From: Klebsiella africana
Lineage (GTDB): Bacteria; Pseudomonadota; Gammaproteobacteria; Enterobacterales; Enterobacteriaceae
Reading direction: 5' to 3'
Assembly (NCBI RefSeq): GCF_020526085.1
Contig: NZ_CP084874.1
Coordinates: forward strand, 4,092,001-4,156,000
Length of the DNA: 64,000 nucleotides
In this document: in pieces, positions 19,563-29,969 of the stretch
How positions within the stretch are numbered: position 1 is the first letter of the stretch
Layout of the letters: every line of letters begins with the position of its first letter
The notes under the pieces: generated by a model
Told to the model about the DNA's origin: nothing
The model's database searches: none
What the model saw: the letters and a program-made list of their open reading frames with translations, nothing else
Translations under genes and position numbers: made by a program

Positions 19563-19829
19563 GGGAAAGGCACATACCATTTTTAACGGATATGTTCTGA
19601 TTGCTATGAAATGGCTCCTGAAACCTACGGGCGTGCAGCGGGCCCGATTCCCGCTGAAATCGGCGAACCGGAGGTCAGCAGACAAGGGCTGGCCGCCACG
19701 GAGGGCGGCCAGAGGCGATTCGAGACACGACGTCGAGTTGAGCCGACCGCAGGCTGATGACCGGGAGGTGAGCGTAGTGCGCAGCACCGATTTCTCTGCG
19801 GGACCGGGGGGATTGTAAAGGGGGAGACG

Positions 19830-19848
19830 GTTTTCTCCCCCTTTACCC
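19830..19848 (+). terminator. Terminator-like hairpin of the structured intergenic block
   Basis: The hairpin spans 19815-19847: GTAAAGGGGGAGA pairs perfectly with TCTCCCCCTTTAC around a short CGGTT loop, a 13-bp stem. It is symmetric and lacks a long T-tail, so it could be a bidirectional terminator or the 3' stem of a structured RNA. Confidence 0.4.
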
Positions 19849-19901
19849 GTTCACCGGCAAAGAACCACCAATTTCTCGCAAACGCAAAGTGAACGGAAAA
19901 T

Positions 19902-19985
19902 TACCCCTACCCCTCCCACTCTCTCCGGAGGGAGAGGGAACCGCCCGGCGTTCGTTGCCGCGCCGGTAAAACGCCAGCGGCGCAT
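19902..19985. repeat. Imperfect direct repeat, copy B
   Basis: This copy contains CTCTCCGGAGGGAGAGGGAACCGCCCGGCGTTCGTTGCCGCGCCGG followed by TAAAACGCCAGCGGCGC. It aligns with copy A over about 75 bp in the same orientation. Together the two bracket the structured block. Confidence 0.7.
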
Positions 19986-20113
19986 AAAGAATACCCACAT
20001 GTTTGTTAAGTTCTTTTTGGTTATAGATAAGAATTTTTTCTTCTTTGCCGCCGACGGGCAATTTGTGGGAGCGTGATGTCCACAAAACAAAACAGGGATT
20101 CAGGGGAAAAACT

Positions 20114-20923
20114 ATGCGCAATAAAACCACAAAAATCGCACTGGCGCTGGGTATGCTGCTGCTCGCCTCGCAGGCACAAGCGGACCAGCTGGCTGACATC
20201 AAAGCCGCCGGTGTCGTAAAAGTCGCCACCTTCGACGCCAACCCGCCGTTCGGCTCCGTAGACGCCAAAACCCACCATATCGTCGGCTACGACGTCGATT
20301 TTGCCCAGGCGCTGGCGAAAGCGCTCGGCGTCAAACTCGAGCTGGTGGCGACGAACCCGGCCAACCGTATTCCGCTGCTGCAGTCCGGCAAAGCCGACCT
20401 GATCGTCGCCGACATTACTATCACCCCGGAGCGCGCCCAGGTTATTGATTTCTCAACACCGTATTTTGTCACCGGCCAGCAGTTCCTTGTGCCGGCCGGC
20501 TCTCCGGATAAGCTCGATGAGTACAGCAAAGCGCGCATCGGCGCGGTGAAAGGCACCACCGGCGAACAGGCCCTGCACCAGCGTTTCCCGCAGGCTCGCG
20601 TTCTCTCCTATGACGATATTCCGCTGGCCCTGACCGCCCTGCGCAACGGCAACGTCCAGGCCATCACCCAGGACAGCACCATCCTCGCCGGTCTGCTGGC
20701 GGAAGCACCGGATAAAGCCAAGTTTAAAATTCTGCCCGACCTGCTCAGCAAAGAAGAGATTGGCGTGGGCGTGAAGAAAGGCGAACCGGCCCTGCTGAAA
20801 GCCGTCAACGATGAGCTGGTGAAGCTGGAGAAAACCGGCGAAGCCGCGAAAATTTACGATGTCTGGTTTGGCCCTGCCACTAAAACGCCGCAGCCGCGCG
20901 CCTTTACCATAGAAGCGAAATAA
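20114..20923 (+). CDS. Polar amino acid ABC transporter substrate-binding protein
   Basis: A 269-aa periplasmic binding protein of family 3. ATG 20114 is chosen because it opens a canonical signal peptide (MRNKTTKIALALGMLLLASQ, cleavage after AQA); an upstream in-frame ATG would add a non-signal extension. The family signature is visible as YDVDFAQALAKALGVKLELV, and ITPERAQVIDFSTPYF is typical. It is the first of four genes for a complete importer. The precise amino acid cannot be read from the sequence. Confidence 0.92.
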   Translation: MRNKTTKIALALGMLLLASQAQADQLADIKAAGVVKVATFDANPPFGSVDAKTHHIVGYDVDFAQALAKALGVKLELVATNPANRIPLLQSGKADLIVADITITPERAQVIDFSTPYFVTGQQFLVPAGSPDKLDEYSKARIGAVKGTTGEQALHQRFPQARVLSYDDIPLALTALRNGNVQAITQDSTILAGLLAEAPDKAKFKILPDLLSKEEIGVGVKKGEPALLKAVNDELVKLEKTGEAAKIYDVWFGPATKTPQPRAFTIEAK

Positions 20924-20924
20924 T

Positions 20925-21743
20925 ATGTTCTCGGGTTTACTCTCCCACTCCGCGGCTCCGGCCGCGGATTTTTCACGTCTGCAGCGCGCCAGCATTACGT
21001 TTCGTGATGTGGCCAAGCGCTACGGCGATCATCAGGTGCTAAACGCGATCAACCTGCAGGTCGAACCCGGCGAAGTGGTGGCGATCCTTGGCCCTTCCGG
21101 TTCGGGAAAATCGACGCTGATCCGCCTGATCAACCAGCTCGAATCCTTAAGTGGCGGCGAGATCCTGATCGACGATAAACCTACCAGCCGGCTGAGCGGC
21201 AGCGCTTTGCGCCAGCTACGCAGCCGCGTCGGCTTTGTCTTCCAGCAGTTCAACCTTTACGCCCACCTGACGGCACAGGAGAACATCACTCTGGCGCTGG
21301 AGCGCGTCCACGGCTGGGGAAAAAGCGCGGCTCAGGAGCGGGCGCTGGCGCTGCTGCGCCAGGTCGGACTGGAAGAAAAAGCGCAGCAGATGCCGGCGCA
21401 GCTCTCCGGCGGCCAGCAGCAGCGGGTGGCCATCGCCCGCGCCCTGGCCTCCTCGCCGCAGATTATCCTGTTCGATGAACCCACCTCGGCGCTCGACCCG
21501 GAGATGATCGGCGAAGTGCTGCAGGTGATGAAAACCCTCGCCCACAGTGGGATCACCATGCTGGTGGTGACCCACGAGATGCAGTTTGCCCGCGAAATTG
21601 CCGACCGGGTGGTGTTTATCGACGGCGGCGACATCCTCGAAGTCGCCCCGCCGGCTGAGTTTTTCGCCCATCCGCAGCATGCCCGCGCACGGCGTTTTCT
21701 GCAAAAGGTGCTGGATCCGCTGCACCAGGAGAGCCTCGAGTGA
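20925..21743 (+). CDS. Polar amino acid ABC transporter ATP-binding protein (GlnQ-type)
   Basis: A 272-aa ATPase with Walker A (GPSGSGKSTLIRLINQLE) near residue 65, the signature (LSGGQQQRVAIARAL) near 165, and Walker B (IILFDEPTSALDPEMI) near 185. The switch region is VVTHEMQFAREIADRVVFID. An N-terminal extension of about 20 residues precedes the ATPase domain. It starts one base after the binding-protein stop codon and overlaps the next gene by four bases. Confidence 0.94.
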   Translation: MFSGLLSHSAAPAADFSRLQRASITFRDVAKRYGDHQVLNAINLQVEPGEVVAILGPSGSGKSTLIRLINQLESLSGGEILIDDKPTSRLSGSALRQLRSRVGFVFQQFNLYAHLTAQENITLALERVHGWGKSAAQERALALLRQVGLEEKAQQMPAQLSGGQQQRVAIARALASSPQIILFDEPTSALDPEMIGEVLQVMKTLAHSGITMLVVTHEMQFAREIADRVVFIDGGDILEVAPPAEFFAHPQHARARRFLQKVLDPLHQESLE

Positions 21744-22492
21744 CGCCGATGCTTGACTGGCACGGCGTCCTGAGCGGGCAGCCGTTGCAATGGATTATCT
21801 CTGGTTTTCTCACCACCGTCTGGGTCAGCGTCGCCGGGATCCTGCTCGCCACCCTGCTGGCGGTCCTGCTGCTGGCCCTGCGCCTCGGCGGCGGCCGTGC
21901 GGGGCGCGGATTGGTGGCCGTGTGGGTCTCGCTGTTTCGCAATACTCCGCTGCTGGTCCAGCTGCTGTTCTGGTACTTTGCCGCCTGGAACCTGCTGCCG
22001 CTGGCGGTGAAGAACATGGTGAACGACGAGCACGCCTGGTCCATTCTGCCGGGTAACGTCTGGTGGCTAACGCCGGAATTTCTCTGCTCGATGTGGGGGC
22101 TGGGGGTCTTTACCTCCGCCTTTCTGGTGGAAGAGATCGCCTCCGGACTGCGCGCCGTCAGCCACGGGCAGCGGGAAGCCGCGCTGTCGCAGGGCTTTAC
22201 GCCGTGGCAGGAACTGCGCTTTATCCTCCTGCCGCAGGGGCTGGCCAATGCCTGGCAGCCGATTGTCGGCCAGTATCTTAACCTGATGAAACTCTCGTCG
22301 CTGGCCAGCGGCATCGGCTTTGCGGAACTGACCTATCAGGTACGACAGATTGAGAGCTATAACGCGCATGCCCTGGAGGCGTTTGCCGTCGGCACCGCGC
22401 TGTACCTGGCGCTGGGGGTGGCGATGGGCGTGGCGCTAACGCGTCTCGGCCCGGGAAGAAAACTGCAACGGAGCGCCCAACATGAACGCTAA
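21740..22492 (+). CDS. Polar amino acid ABC transporter permease (HisM/GltJ-type)
   Basis: A 250-aa permease. The proposed start is GTG 21740, overlapping the ATPase stop as GTGA; an ATG nine bases later is the alternative. VSLFRNTPLLVQLLFWYFAAWNLLP is typical of the first permease half, and the coupling loop is EAALSQGFTPWQELRFILLPQGL. It overlaps the second permease by 11 bp. Confidence 0.92.
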   Translation: MTPMLDWHGVLSGQPLQWIISGFLTTVWVSVAGILLATLLAVLLLALRLGGGRAGRGLVAVWVSLFRNTPLLVQLLFWYFAAWNLLPLAVKNMVNDEHAWSILPGNVWWLTPEFLCSMWGLGVFTSAFLVEEIASGLRAVSHGQREAALSQGFTPWQELRFILLPQGLANAWQPIVGQYLNLMKLSSLASGIGFAELTYQVRQIESYNAHALEAFAVGTALYLALGVAMGVALTRLGPGRKLQRSAQHER

Positions 22493-23171
22493 TCTGGCGG
22501 TGATCGCCGATAACCTCGATTACCTGCTGTGGGGCCGGCTGGCGGAGGGCCAGCCCGGCGGCGTGGCGCTGACCCTGCTGATGGCCATCGGCGCCACCCT
22601 GCTGGCGCTGCCGGGAGGCATTGCGCTGGCGGGGCTGGCCTGGCGCTACGGCGGGCTGGTGCGGCGTCTGCTGTTTCTGTGGGCGGAAATTATCCGCGGC
22701 ATCCCGCTGATATTTGTCATCTTCTGGCTGTGGTATCTGCTGCCGATGCTGACCGGCGGCGATCTGCCCGGCGCGGTGACCGTGACCCTGGCGCTGGCGT
22801 GGTTTACCGCCGCCTCGGTGATGCACTCGGTGCTGGCCGGGCTGCAGTCGCTGCCGAAAGGACAGTATGAGGCGGCGCTGACCCAGGGGTTCGCCCCCGG
22901 GCAAACGCTGCGCCTGGTGCTGCTCCCGCAGGCGCTGCGCAACGTTCAGCCCTCGCTGGTGGGGATTTTTATCGGCCTGCTGAAAGATACTTCGCTGGCG
23001 TTTATCGTCAACGTCCCGGAGCTGACCACCGTGGCCGGCCAGGTCAACAACCGGGTGCAGATCTATCCCCTGGCGATCTTCGTCTTCACCGGCGCGGTGT
23101 ACTACCTGCTGTGCTGCGGTCTGAGCCTGCTGGCCAGCCGGCGCTTTACCCGCCGCGCGACCGCCGGATAA
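22482..23171 (+). CDS. Polar amino acid ABC transporter permease (second subunit)
   Basis: A 229-aa permease of the HisMQ family with WAEIIRGIPLIFVIFWLWYLLP and the coupling loop EAALTQGFAPGQTLRLVLLPQALRNV. It pairs with the preceding permease as a heterodimer. It ends three bases before the convergent ecpE stop codon, so the two operons abut with almost no spacer. Confidence 0.92.
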   Translation: MNANLAVIADNLDYLLWGRLAEGQPGGVALTLLMAIGATLLALPGGIALAGLAWRYGGLVRRLLFLWAEIIRGIPLIFVIFWLWYLLPMLTGGDLPGAVTVTLALAWFTAASVMHSVLAGLQSLPKGQYEAALTQGFAPGQTLRLVLLPQALRNVQPSLVGIFIGLLKDTSLAFIVNVPELTTVAGQVNNRVQIYPLAIFVFTGAVYYLLCCGLSLLASRRFTRRATAG

Positions 23172-23174
23172 GGC

Positions 23175-23885
23175 TCACTCCGCGGGACGGGGCTTCAGCG
23201 GACAGGTATCGCTGATCTTAATAAATTTGTCGTTATAAACCAGATAGTGGTTCCCCGGCTGGCGCAACGCCGGCTGGCGAACCACGTCCCCGGGACGCAG
23301 ATACCACGCGTCCCCCTCCTCTTCGGTCGAATCGCATCCGGGTTTAATCAGCAGCTTAAACCAGGTATTGCCGGTGTTGCTCACCGTCCCGGCCACCTTA
23401 TCGAAAGACCATTTAAACTGCACCTCGCGCGGGCGCACCACCAGAATGGTATCCATCACCACCACCGGCTCCATGCTGACCTCGCCGCCGGTCGGGCTGC
23501 GCCTCGTCAGGTTGCGGGTGGGGATTTCGCGAAACGAGACCCGATAGTAGCGCTCGCGGTTATCCCGCGGCCCATGATAGTAAAATTTAAAATACTCGCT
23601 CTCACCTGCCTGCAGCACCAGCTGGCGGGGGGCGAACAGCAATTCGCCATCCACCGGCCGGGAGCGGACTTCGCTGCCGCCCGGGCGATCGATGGCGCTG
23701 ACGGCGATGCGGTACAGCCGCGCGCTTTTATTGTTGTTGACCACCCGTTTGCTGGCGAAATCCGCTTCGGCCGGCAGGGAAAAGGTCAGGTTGCCGACCG
23801 AGATCGCCTGCGTCAGCGGCGCTGCCAGCAGGCAGCCCACCATCAGCAGGGCCTTAGTTAATGTTGCGCCACGTCGCCTGGACAT
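23175..23885 (-). CDS. ecpE: Common pilus assembly chaperone EcpE
   Basis: A 236-aa periplasmic chaperone of the common pilus (alternate/alpha chaperone-usher class). The start is placed at [15 protein letters not shown], which gives a signal peptide and the E. coli length; an in-frame ATG ten codons upstream lies deeper inside ecpD. The beta-strand region [22 protein letters not shown] is typical of FGL/alpha-type chaperones. It overlaps the end of ecpD by about 32 bp and is the last gene of the operon. Confidence 0.92.
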   Translation of the reverse strand: MSRRRGATLTKALLMVGCLLAAPLTQAISVGNLTFSLPAEADFASKRVVNNNKSARLYRIAVSAIDRPGGSEVRSRPVDGELLFAPRQLVLQAGESEYFKFYYHGPRDNRERYYRVSFREIPTRNLTRRSPTGGEVSMEPVVVMDTILVVRPREVQFKWSFDKVAGTVSNTGNTWFKLLIKPGCDSTEEEGDAWYLRPGDVVRQPALRQPGNHYLVYNDKFIKISDTCPLKPRPAE

Positions 23886-25497
23886 GAATCTCTCCTGAAG
23901 CGCTGACTTCGCCAAACCAGCCGTTATCGTCTACCGTCCGCAGCGAAATGGCGTTATCCATCGGAATCGAGAATTTCACCGTGGTCTTATCCATTTGCCC
24001 CATTTCGCCGGAGATATCGGTCCACGGCGTGGTCAGCCACAGCGCATCGGTCATATCCCGCCAGCTGTCATCGCACCCGGCATCGTAGGTCTGCGTCGTG
24101 CCGCTGCGGGTGATAAAAGAGAGCGTCGCCGGGAACGGCACTTTCGCCGTACCGTCATCGGAGCTAAAGAGACAGTAGGAACGCCCGCCAATCACCTGCG
24201 CCGGTCCGCTCACCTTGATCAGCACTTCATCGGCGGCCGTTTTACCGCTGGTGGTGACGATATAGCCGAAATCGAGCGCCGGTTCGCCGCTGCCGACATA
24301 CCCCTCGCGCGACGGCGCCGAGGTATATTCGTCGGAGATAATGCTGATGCTGAAATCACGGGGCTTGATAATCAGCGTGTTGGAGGTGGAAAACTCATAC
24401 CAGCCCGACTCCGGTGAGGTGGTGTTCTGAAAGCGAAAGTTGAACAGATCCTTGGTGTTGATATCGCTGATCCCGAGGTTCACCATCTGCTTAAAGAAGT
24501 TGCTGGAGAAGAAAACATAGATCGAGTCTGAGCTCTTCATCTCGTTGAAGGTGTAGTAATAAGCGGTATTGCTCACCGGCTTCCATGAGCTGCCATTGAG
24601 GCTGAACTGCATATCATACGCCCCGACGGCCGAGGCCAGCGACGAGTTGGCGATTGCGGGGAAAATATGGATCGAGGTATTACTTAACCCGTTGGTCTGC
24701 AAGGTATAGTTGACCATCTTACAGCTTAATCCTGAGCGGCTGTCAATGGTCTGCGTCCGACAGTCGGCATTCCCTTCGCCCAGGGTCGGCACGCCGTCGC
24801 TGTTGATAAACACCTCTGCCAGCGAGTGGGTGTTAATCAAGCGCAGGTTCGCCGCTTTGGTGTGGGTGACGTTGCGCACATACCAGTTGCCGGAGGCCTG
24901 ATCCTTACAGCGCGCGCCGCTGCTGGCATCATAGTTCACCGAGGTCTGACAGGCATTGATGGTCATCGTAAAGCTGCCGCCGACCGGCATCTGCTGCAAA
25001 TATTGATAAAACGCGTCCGACATCATGCCGTGCATCCACTTCGCGCCGCCGCTGGTCACCGTCGCGCCATAGAACCCGCTGGCGTCGGTGGTTTGCGGCA
25101 GGATCAGGCTGGTGGCCATATCGCACCCGGCGTACCAGTTGATGCAGCGCAGGCCGGTTAAGGGGTGCGAAACCGGCGAGTTTTCCAGCCACATATCAAA
25201 CTTCCAGTTGGCATTGAGCACGGTGTTGTAGCCGTTATCGATATAGCCAAGGCTCTGCTGATAGATGGTCCCGGAGCCGGTGTATTTTAAGCCGGTCCAG
25301 CGGTTAGCGCCGGTCATACGCGGATCCAGCACCCCGCCAGGGGTGACGAAAAAGTTGTCGTCGGAATTGTTTTCAACAAACACAAACTCGCGCGCCGGCG
25401 CATCCGACCAGGTGGTCTTGGTCACCGCCGCCCGGAGCGCGGCTACCGGCCAGAGCAGCGCGAGGATCGCCAGCGCCATCAGTGCATTAACTCTCAT
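23854..25497 (-). CDS. ecpD: Common pilus tip adhesin EcpD
   Basis: A 547-aa polymerising tip adhesin of the E. coli common pilus family. ATG 25497 is chosen because it opens a signal peptide ([20 protein letters not shown]) and gives the E. coli length; the frame extends 75 codons further upstream inside ecpC, but that part is not secretory. The start overlaps the ecpC stop by 11 bp. Several cysteines are present ([27 protein letters not shown]). Confidence 0.92.
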   Translation of the reverse strand: MRVNALMALAILALLWPVAALRAAVTKTTWSDAPAREFVFVENNSDDNFFVTPGGVLDPRMTGANRWTGLKYTGSGTIYQQSLGYIDNGYNTVLNANWKFDMWLENSPVSHPLTGLRCINWYAGCDMATSLILPQTTDASGFYGATVTSGGAKWMHGMMSDAFYQYLQQMPVGGSFTMTINACQTSVNYDASSGARCKDQASGNWYVRNVTHTKAANLRLINTHSLAEVFINSDGVPTLGEGNADCRTQTIDSRSGLSCKMVNYTLQTNGLSNTSIHIFPAIANSSLASAVGAYDMQFSLNGSSWKPVSNTAYYYTFNEMKSSDSIYVFFSSNFFKQMVNLGISDINTKDLFNFRFQNTTSPESGWYEFSTSNTLIIKPRDFSISIISDEYTSAPSREGYVGSGEPALDFGYIVTTSGKTAADEVLIKVSGPAQVIGGRSYCLFSSDDGTAKVPFPATLSFITRSGTTQTYDAGCDDSWRDMTDALWLTTPWTDISGEMGQMDKTTVKFSIPMDNAISLRTVDDNGWFGEVSASGEIHVQATWRNIN

Positions 25498-28012
25498 TCT
25501 CTTCTCCTGTCTGCTGCACCGCCGCCCACGACGAGAGGCCGCTGCAGACCACATCCCCGACCCAGACGGCGCCGCGCGCCTGGCTGAGCTCCAGCGCCAC
25601 TTCGCAGGTTTTATTGCCGCCGTAGCTAAAATCGATAGTGGGGTATTTCTTATCCACGTCCATGACAAACTCACCGTTTTCATCGGTGCGGGTACGGCCG
25701 ATATGGTTGTTAATCCGCGCATTTGCCAGCAGCGTACCGTCTTCCGCCCGAATACGACCGGAGACGGTGACCATCTGCTTCACCTCTGGCTCAATCACTG
25801 CGACGTTGCCCGGATAAAGGGTCAGATGACTCTTGCGCCCGCTGACGATGTCGTAGCTGTCGAGCGAGTTTTTGCTGTTCTGCAGCTCCACCTCATAGCG
25901 GCCATAGGGAGAGAGCGGCAGGTAGTTACGCTTGCCGCTGAGCGGGAAGATCCGCCCATTAACCCTGGCGCTGATCTGGCCATCGTCCTCCAGCCCGGTG
26001 TTGAAGATCACCCCGGCGTTACCGTCGGTTCGTCCGCTGGCGGCGATGTTTTTGCCCTGCCAGCCGACGCTGCCGCTGGCGGTGAGGTTGGTGTTGACGT
26101 AGCCGTCCGCCGCGCTGTTAACGTTCAGCGTGCCGCTGGCGTAGCGGGCGTCAAACTGGGCATACGCGCCGCCGCTAAGAGTTTTGTCATCCCCGGTATC
26201 GCCGGAGATGGCCCGCGACAGGTTGGCGCCGATGGTGCGAATAGTGCCTTCATCAAACTGCTTACGCGCTGAGAGGTTAGCCATGGTGTAGCCGTTCTGA
26301 TGGGTCATCCCGGCGCTGAACCAGTTACCCAGCGGCAGCGACAGATCGAGGGCGATATATTTCCCGGTGTTGCCGCTGCTGTCGCCATTGTTATAGCGCT
26401 GGATCCCCGCCCGCAGGCCGAGCGATCCAAACGCGCCGCTGTAGACCGTCTGATAATAATCCGCGGTGTAGTAATGACTGTTGTAGCGGCGGTCATCGTT
26501 GTAGCTGACGCTGAACGTCCCCAGCTTCGACCACAGCGCATTCAGGTTGAGGGTGCCGCCGATCGCCCGGTTGTCGGCATCGCTGCGCCGCAATTGATCG
26601 CCAATCCGGGTCTTCTCCTGGTTAACCCACACTGAACTGAAGCCCCCCGGCAGCGTGGCGCTGATGCTACCGACGCTGCTCCAGGAACTGTCGCTGGCCA
26701 GCATATTCTGCAGGTTAACGTTGATCGACTCGCCCAGCGGCAGCGTCAGGCGGGTTTCACCCACCGCCTGGTTGTCGTAGCCATAGCCCGTTGCCGCCCA
26801 GCTCAGGGTGCTGAGCGACCCGGAGGTCGAAAGGCCCGCCAGCCAGCTCTCTTTTGCCGGCCGGGTCTTTTTTCCGTTTTCCGACCAGCGATCCATATGA
26901 AAGCTGCCGCCCCATACCTGCCACGCCAGCGGCGCGCCGATGCCGCGTCCCCGGCTGAACAGCTTATTGACCCGCTGGGTGCGTTTGCTGACCACCCGAC
27001 CATTGACGATCACCTCCACTTCCACGTCGTAAATACCGTACGGCAGGCCACGGGTATCCACTTCATGGTTGCCCATGGCGAAGTTCTGGACGCTCAGCAA
27101 CCGGCCGTCACGGGTGAGATGCACCTCGCCCGCCGCCGGTAAAAAAGCGATCACCGGCGTGGCCGACTGGCTGTTATCGAAGACGGTGGAGCTGGCCTGA
27201 TTCCCCCAGGAAAGGCCGTAAATCTTGCCCGCCGAAATGGCGGTCATCGGTCCCAGGGACTGCAGGTTCCAGGTGTCGAGCATCCCGCCGGCAAAACGGT
27301 GGCCGGCGAAATCGCGCTCATACATGGCCTTATATAATTCACTGTCCTGTTGGCCGCTGCCGATCCCGTACAGCGAGCCGTCGAGCACCACGTGATGCTC
27401 CCGCAGCGCGGTGACGTTATTCAGCGACAGGTAGCTGGAGGTGTTGCTCCCGCCGTTGCGCATCTGGTTGTTATAGACGCCGAGGTTATAGCTCAGGTTA
27501 CTGCTGAGGGTATTCACGCTGGACTGACCGATATCTTCGCTGCGCGAGCGCAGGACAGTGCCCAGCGCTTCACGCTTGACCACCAGTTGCAGCAGCAGCT
27601 GACGCAGGCTGAGGTCCAGCTGCGCGCTAGTAGTCAGGGGAATGGTGAGCGCCTCATTGAACGGAGCGTTGGCCAGGCCAATCAACTGCTGGCGGGTCTG
27701 TTCGCTAACGCTGGCGTTACCTTCACTGTCCTCCAGCTGGATCTGCCGGACGCGCAGCTGGCCGCCGTCCAGCCAGATAAAGGCGCTGCCGATCCGCTGA
27801 TCGTCCCGGATGCCCTGGCTGCCGGCAAGATGAATATAGAGCGGGACACTCATGCCGTCCTGCAGCGCCTGGCTGAAGGCCTGCGGAATAATCACCCCAC
27901 CAATCTGCTGCGCGCCTGGGGCAGCTGCGCTGGCGTCGGGCTGAACAAACAAAAAGATCATGCCAAAGGCGAGCCGTGTTTTCAGTCCTGGGGTAATCCG
28001 TCGTAGAGGCAT
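25487..28012 (-). CDS. ecpC: Common pilus outer-membrane usher EcpC
   Basis: An 841-aa usher that secretes and assembles EcpA/EcpD through the outer membrane. The signal peptide is near the N-terminus ([20 protein letters not shown]). It is of the alpha-type usher family ([39 protein letters not shown]), with a C-terminal carboxypeptidase-like domain ([23 protein letters not shown]). Length and sequence match E. coli EcpC. Confidence 0.94.
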   Translation of the reverse strand: MPLRRITPGLKTRLAFGMIFLFVQPDASAAAPGAQQIGGVIIPQAFSQALQDGMSVPLYIHLAGSQGIRDDQRIGSAFIWLDGGQLRVRQIQLEDSEGNASVSEQTRQQLIGLANAPFNEALTIPLTTSAQLDLSLRQLLLQLVVKREALGTVLRSRSEDIGQSSVNTLSSNLSYNLGVYNNQMRNGGSNTSSYLSLNNVTALREHHVVLDGSLYGIGSGQQDSELYKAMYERDFAGHRFAGGMLDTWNLQSLGPMTAISAGKIYGLSWGNQASSTVFDNSQSATPVIAFLPAAGEVHLTRDGRLLSVQNFAMGNHEVDTRGLPYGIYDVEVEVIVNGRVVSKRTQRVNKLFSRGRGIGAPLAWQVWGGSFHMDRWSENGKKTRPAKESWLAGLSTSGSLSTLSWAATGYGYDNQAVGETRLTLPLGESINVNLQNMLASDSSWSSVGSISATLPGGFSSVWVNQEKTRIGDQLRRSDADNRAIGGTLNLNALWSKLGTFSVSYNDDRRYNSHYYTADYYQTVYSGAFGSLGLRAGIQRYNNGDSSGNTGKYIALDLSLPLGNWFSAGMTHQNGYTMANLSARKQFDEGTIRTIGANLSRAISGDTGDDKTLSGGAYAQFDARYASGTLNVNSAADGYVNTNLTASGSVGWQGKNIAASGRTDGNAGVIFNTGLEDDGQISARVNGRIFPLSGKRNYLPLSPYGRYEVELQNSKNSLDSYDIVSGRKSHLTLYPGNVAVIEPEVKQMVTVSGRIRAEDGTLLANARINNHIGRTRTDENGEFVMDVDKKYPTIDFSYGGNKTCEVALELSQARGAVWVGDVVCSGLSSWAAVQQTGEENES

Positions 28013-28037
28013 CGTCGTTATCCATCTGCACAGCTGT

Positions 28038-28706
28038 CTATTTCACGGGAACAAACTGCTCACCCTGCCAAAGCGCAACCCGTCCTTTTTTATCCGCCGT
28101 GTCCACGCGCGTAAAACGGCGCGATTTACCCGGCATCAGGTAGTAATTCTCTTTGCACTCCTTACCGTCGGCGGCCTTCAGGCAGGGGCCGTAGGCGAGG
28201 ATCCGCAGCGTCGCATTCCCGGTGTTGGTCAGAGAGCCGTTGGCGTACTGAAAGCGGTAGTTGACCTGCCGGGGCGCCACCACCAGGATGGTGCCGATGC
28301 GAGCGGAAGCAGTGGCCACCGCGCTGCGGTTGGCGTTATCGCGTTGGGCATCGCTGAGCGCCTGATCGAACCAGACAATGCGGTAGTAGCGCTCTTTGTC
28401 ATCCGCCGGGCCTTTGTAGAAGAAGCGGATCACATCGCTGGCCTGAGCAGGTAGCAGCAGGCTGGCGGGGGTAAGCAGCACCTCATCCGGTTTGTCCATC
28501 GGGATAACCTGCCCGCCGTCCAGCGGGGAAGAGAGCCGTTCGAGATGGATATTGATCAGTCGACCGCTGTCGGTACTGTTTTTGATCGTTTTGCTCAGCG
28601 TGCTGCTGCCGCTGTTCATAAAGGATGAAATATCGCCGACATCCAGCGCCTGCGCCGGCGACACCCCGACAAGCAGCAGCCCGAGGGCCAGAAGGTGCTT
28701 TTTCAT
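28038..28706 (-). CDS. ecpB: Common pilus assembly chaperone EcpB
   Basis: A 222-aa periplasmic chaperone with a signal peptide ([20 protein letters not shown]). The stretch [21 protein letters not shown] parallels EcpE, so the operon encodes two related chaperones. It lies between ecpA and ecpC, separated from ecpA by 58 bp that contain a terminator-like hairpin. Confidence 0.94.
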   Translation of the reverse strand: MKKHLLALGLLLVGVSPAQALDVGDISSFMNSGSSTLSKTIKNSTDSGRLINIHLERLSSPLDGGQVIPMDKPDEVLLTPASLLLPAQASDVIRFFYKGPADDKERYYRIVWFDQALSDAQRDNANRSAVATASARIGTILVVAPRQVNYRFQYANGSLTNTGNATLRILAYGPCLKAADGKECKENYYLMPGKSRRFTRVDTADKKGRVALWQGEQFVPVK

Positions 28707-28722
28707 AACAATTCCGTCCGTG

Positions 28723-28748
28723 AAAAAAGCAGGGGGAGCGCCCCCTGC
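28723..28748 (-). terminator. Intercistronic hairpin with U-tract between ecpA and ecpB
   Basis: On the minus strand GCAGGGGG-CGCT-CCCCCTGC is followed by six T residues (plus-strand A-run 28723-28728; stem 28729-28748). It has the form of an intrinsic terminator. It sits downstream of the major pilin, so it probably causes partial termination and favours pilin mRNA over usher and chaperone mRNA. Confidence 0.75.
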
Positions 28749-28764
28749 TGGTGCATCAGAAGGA

Positions 28765-29352
28765 TCAGCTGGTCCAGGTGGCGTCGAACTGAACGCTGAC
28801 GTCGCCGCTCCAGATCCCTTCCGGCAGGGTGCTGTAATCGGTCACTGCGGTGGTGCCGTTAGTGGTGCCGCTGATGATGGAGAAGGTAAAGCCATCCTGC
28901 GCGGTGGTACGGCCGGTCGCGTTGTAGCCGTTAGCCAGCGCGCTGAGGTTGCCGCCCAGCACACCGTTAGCGGTATCGATCATCACGGTATCACCGGTTT
29001 TTTCGACCGCGGCGCCGTTATAATCCACACCCACGCTCAGCGTGGAGCCGGAGGTGTCCAGCTGGGTTAAGGTGTTGGTGATAAGACGCGAGGTCAGCTT
29101 AAAGGCGGTCGCCGTTGCGTCACCCTCAATCGCCACGTCAAACAGACCTTTCTGCGAATTAAAACCTTTAATGCCTTCGGCGTACTGGAACGCCAGACTG
29201 CCGAGCGGGGTCACAACCAGCTTGCTGGTGGTGTCTTTTTTAGCGGTCGCCGACCAGGTTGCTACAGCCTGAGCCGTTACGTCAGCAGCCTGCGCTACGC
29301 CCATACCGGTAAACGCGGTTACCAGAGCTATTGCCAGAACCTTTTTTTTCAT
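28765..29352 (-). CDS. ecpA: Common pilus major subunit EcpA
   Basis: The 195-aa pilin, the same length as in E. coli. The signal peptide is [20 protein letters not shown] with cleavage after QAA. The mature pilin has no cysteine pair and ends VQFDATWTS. From memory, the sequence is nearly identical to E. coli EcpA (for example [19 protein letters not shown]), so identification is firm. The pilus mediates adhesion and biofilm formation and is near-universal in Klebsiella and E. coli. Confidence 0.97.
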   Translation of the reverse strand: MKKKVLAIALVTAFTGMGVAQAADVTAQAVATWSATAKKDTTSKLVVTPLGSLAFQYAEGIKGFNSQKGLFDVAIEGDATATAFKLTSRLITNTLTQLDTSGSTLSVGVDYNGAAVEKTGDTVMIDTANGVLGGNLSALANGYNATGRTTAQDGFTFSIISGTTNGTTAVTDYSTLPEGIWSGDVSVQFDATWTS

Positions 29353-29426
29353 CGCTTTTTCATCCTGAGTTGAATTAAGGACATGATGTCCCGGTGAACC
29401 ATTTAAAAAACAGAATTGCCTGGGTG

Positions 29427-29969
29427 TTACTGAACTAATTTATATATTTTGGAATACAGTTTGGCCTCGGCATTGCGCCGATGGGTATAAACCGTCTTCA
29501 CACTACAATTTTCAATTCTGGCGATTGATTTCGGCTGCATGCCCTGAGCGGTCATGCGGATTATTTTCATTTCCCGGTCAGTAATTTTATCTTTCTTAAT
29601 ATCTTTGCGCAGAAACCTGCCATTAATAACATAGGCCAGCTCTTTTCGAATATCACGACTCAGGCCAACATATACCACGCCACGAATATCACTATTGTAA
29701 TACCAGTAATTTGCTAAAGCTTCCGACTTTCTGGCCGCAATCAATACGACCTGTTTCCCCTTTACCGCGGAGAGCCATTCGCTATCGCGCCTGATAAATT
29801 CGTTTAAAGAAGCCGTATTGAGATTAATGAATACAAAATCTTTTCTGATTTTCTCCTGCGACAGATAAATTAGCTCGTCGATATCTACAATCAGTTCGGA
29901 TAGCCCTTTATAGAAGTAGGAGTCATCGGCAGACCAAATATACTTATCGGAACAGCATTTATATTCCAT
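29427..29969 (-). CDS. ecpR: LuxR-type transcriptional activator EcpR (MatA)
   Basis: A 180-aa regulator from ATG 29969 with a C-terminal LuxR-type helix-turn-helix ([20 protein letters not shown]...[20 protein letters not shown]). It activates its own operon and, in E. coli, represses motility. In-frame codons before this ATG encode [11 protein letters not shown], very similar to the stretch before the equivalent methionine in E. coli EcpR (196 aa by recollection). The true start may therefore be a non-ATG codon upstream, or the extension was lost. The 74-bp gap to ecpA has no obvious terminator. Confidence 0.93.
   Translation of the reverse strand: MEYKCCSDKYIWSADDSYFYKGLSELIVDIDELIYLSQEKIRKDFVFINLNTASLNEFIRRDSEWLSAVKGKQVVLIAARKSEALANYWYYNSDIRGVVYVGLSRDIRKELAYVINGRFLRKDIKKDKITDREMKIIRMTAQGMQPKSIARIENCSVKTVYTHRRNAEAKLYSKIYKLVQ

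Larger units (their letters stand above)
19358..20113. other. 756-bp intergenic region with flanking repeats and a structured block
   Basis: No confident gene is present. Two related repeats (about 19484-19562 and 19902-19985) surround a GC-rich block (about 19606-19850) rich in stems, which ends in a strong hairpin. The last 100 bases before the next gene are AT-rich and probably hold its promoter. The 70-codon frame at 19606-19818 has arginine/glycine-rich, low-complexity composition and is doubtful. Confidence 0.6.

Noticed and set aside
19606..19818. 70-aa frame in the structured intergenic block
   Set aside because: Arg/Gly/Ser-rich low-complexity translation of stem-forming DNA; the base pairing explains the sequence better than a protein.
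19440..20113. Retron or group II intron
   Set aside because: No reverse transcriptase gene and no recognisable intron domain V; only stems and repeats are seen.
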